Source: Gemmataceae bacterium
GTDB taxonomy: Bacteria > Planctomycetota > Planctomycetia > Gemmatales > Gemmataceae
DNA length: 64,000 nucleotides
Assembly: GCA_009692005.1 (NCBI GenBank)
Contig: SHZZ01000001.1
Location: forward strand, 346,399-410,398
Direction of reading: 5' to 3'
Of this stretch, positions 63,009-64,000 are shown piece by piece (the stretch's first letter is position 1; every line of letters begins with the position of its first letter). Under the pieces are notes generated by a model, which worked only from the letters and a program-made list of their open reading frames with translations, searched no databases and was not told the origin of the DNA. Both the position numbers and the translations under genes were made by a program.

Positions 63009-64000
63009 TTACCTGATATCAAAGCAAAAGAGCAATTCTTGATCCCGGATATAAAGGTGGCCATTGGAAATCACTGGATGAGTCCAAATCCGGCCCCGGG
63101 ATTTCCGGATTTTTGAAAGTTCCGGCAGAGTGAACTTGGAGATTTCTTTGTATCCCTCTGGCGAGGCGGCGAGCATGGCAATTTCCCCGGCATCTTCGGT
63201 TAAAAGGTAAAGGCGCCCGTCGGCAACGCAGACAGATCCAGCCCCCAAGGCCCTTCGCGGCGCGGTCCAAGCCACTTTGCCTGTCTCCAGTTCCAGGCAT
63301 TCCCAGGCGCGACGCAAATGAAATCCATAAACATGTTTTCCCACTAAAACGATGCCACCGTTATCATTGGCGATGTCCTTCTTGGAATAAACCGCATCGG
63401 CGGTAAACTGGCTTCCTGACTTATTGATTTTCAGGCAATCGCTTCCCGCGCCAAATCCCGCGGAAGTGAATACCAGGTTGCCGGAAATGACTGGGGTCGT
63501 GCAGACGACATCCGGATAAGGGCTTTCGCGTTTGAATTCCCAAAGCTTTTTGCCATTTTCGGGGTTGGCGCCGACGCAACCGGTTTGCGTGATTTGCACA
63601 ACGGTTTTTTGCCCGTGAAAAGTTGCTTGGAGGGGTGAGGCGTAGGGAGCTTGGTAGGTAATTTCCGCTGAACGCCAGAGGACTTCCCCGGTTTTCTTGT
63701 TCAAAGCTGCCAACAATCCCTGCGGGCCCCCCGGCACGCAAATCAGTTTTTCCCCGTCAATCAATGGGGACCAAGAATAACCCCAGCCCATTTTGTCCGG
63801 TCCGCCGCCAATCGGGTTGACTTCGCCTTTAAGTTCCTGTGGCAGATTTTTTTTCCAAACGATTTTTCCGGAATTGGCATCCGCGCAAACGAGGATTCCC
63901 TGGCTCCCAAGTCCATAGACCAAGTTGCCATCGACGGTTGGAGTGGAATTCGGCCCGGCGCTGAAGGAATTGCCGTTAAAATCAAAGGATGGCCCCAAAG
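63009..64000 (-). CDS. PQQ-like beta-propeller protein, N-terminus missing
   Basis: The frame continues beyond the right edge, so the N-terminus and signal peptide are not seen; about 330 residues are visible. Repeats DANSGKIVWKKNL, NKKTGEVLWRS, ENGKKLWEF and LETGKVAWTA are the propeller pattern. It starts the visible minus-strand run leading to the ligases, and its stop lies 27 bases before the PaaK-type gene. Confidence 0.83.
   Translation of the reverse strand, partial: LGPSFDFNGNSFSAGPNSTPTVDGNLVYGLGSQGILVCADANSGKIVWKKNLPQELKGEVNPIGGGPDKMGWGYSWSPLIDGEKLICVPGGPQGLLAALNKKTGEVLWRSAEITYQAPYASPLQATFHGQKTVVQITQTGCVGANPENGKKLWEFKRESPYPDVVCTTPVISGNLVFTSAGFGAGSDCLKINKSGSQFTADAVYSKKDIANDNGGIVLVGKHVYGFHLRRAWECLELETGKVAWTAPRRALGAGSVCVADGRLYLLTEDAGEIAMLAASPEGYKEISKFTLPELSKIRKSRGRIWTHPVISNGHLYIRDQELLFCFDIR

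Noticed and set aside
1..64000. CRISPR arrays, insertion sequences, prophage or integrase genes
   Set aside because: No regularly spaced repeats, transposase, integrase or phage structural motifs were seen on either strand.

Overview
The window reads as a chromosomal segment of a planctomycete, most like the Gemmatales/Pirellulales side of the phylum. The evidence is the gene mix: several secreted PQQ-like beta-propeller proteins, a Tat-exported Gfo/Idh/MocA oxidoreductase, tetrahydromethanopterin C1-transfer genes (fhcD, fhcC) in a bacterium, a hopanoid locus, lipid A genes (lpxD, lpxI), a DUF2760-Hsp70 pair and an McsA/McsB/ClpC set without CtsR. Genus assignment is inference. Genes are dense on both strands. 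I see no rRNA, tRNA, insertion sequence, prophage or CRISPR array.

Layout. 1-2.6 kb (minus): a copper-type P-ATPase followed by a DHH phosphoesterase cut by the left edge. 2.9-5.6 kb (plus): a secreted Ig-like protein and an FHA-GGDEF protein. 5.6-8.9 kb: a small LigD-phosphoesterase-like protein, a THUMP-type RNA methyltransferase preceded by a long hairpin, a DUF488 protein and a SAM methyltransferase. 8.95-18.3 kb (plus): eight closely spaced genes, Gfo/Idh/MocA - fhcD - fhcC - FAD oxidoreductase - hpnA - shc - hpnH - hpnG, which may be one transcription unit joining C1 transfer to hopanoid synthesis. 18.3-19.7 kb: a 350-base non-coding leader, a primary-type sigma factor and a clear intrinsic terminator.

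19.7-39.3 kb holds mostly housekeeping genes: a lone E2-type acyltransferase, a class V aminotransferase, MaoC hydratase, gltX, a PfkB kinase, thpR, YciI, a DUF6580 membrane protein, Hsp70 with DUF2760, an SDR reductase, comM, a zinc-ribbon membrane protein, a polyprenol-phosphate mannosyltransferase, ogt, dnaE, an FHA protein, miaA and a YbaK-type deacylase.

39.4-47.6 kb: a PQQ propeller on the minus strand, then on the plus strand two consecutive mcsA paralogues, mcsB, an unusual fusion of a terpene-cyclase-like toroid with a DUF362 domain, and clpC. This is a protein-arginine-phosphorylation and Clp proteolysis locus with one unexplained passenger.

47.6-64 kb (all minus): a degenerate GH10-like protein, lpxI and lpxD. 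Upstream of these, probably in one long transcription unit, are a PQQ propeller, an iron-type alcohol dehydrogenase, an aldehyde dehydrogenase superfamily protein, an AMP-forming ligase, three PQQ propellers, a PaaK-type ligase and a partial PQQ propeller. The ligase / acyl reductase / alcohol dehydrogenase order suggests a carboxylic acid to aldehyde to alcohol route beside lipid A synthesis. This is my strongest candidate for an undescribed system; its substrate cannot be read from the sequence.
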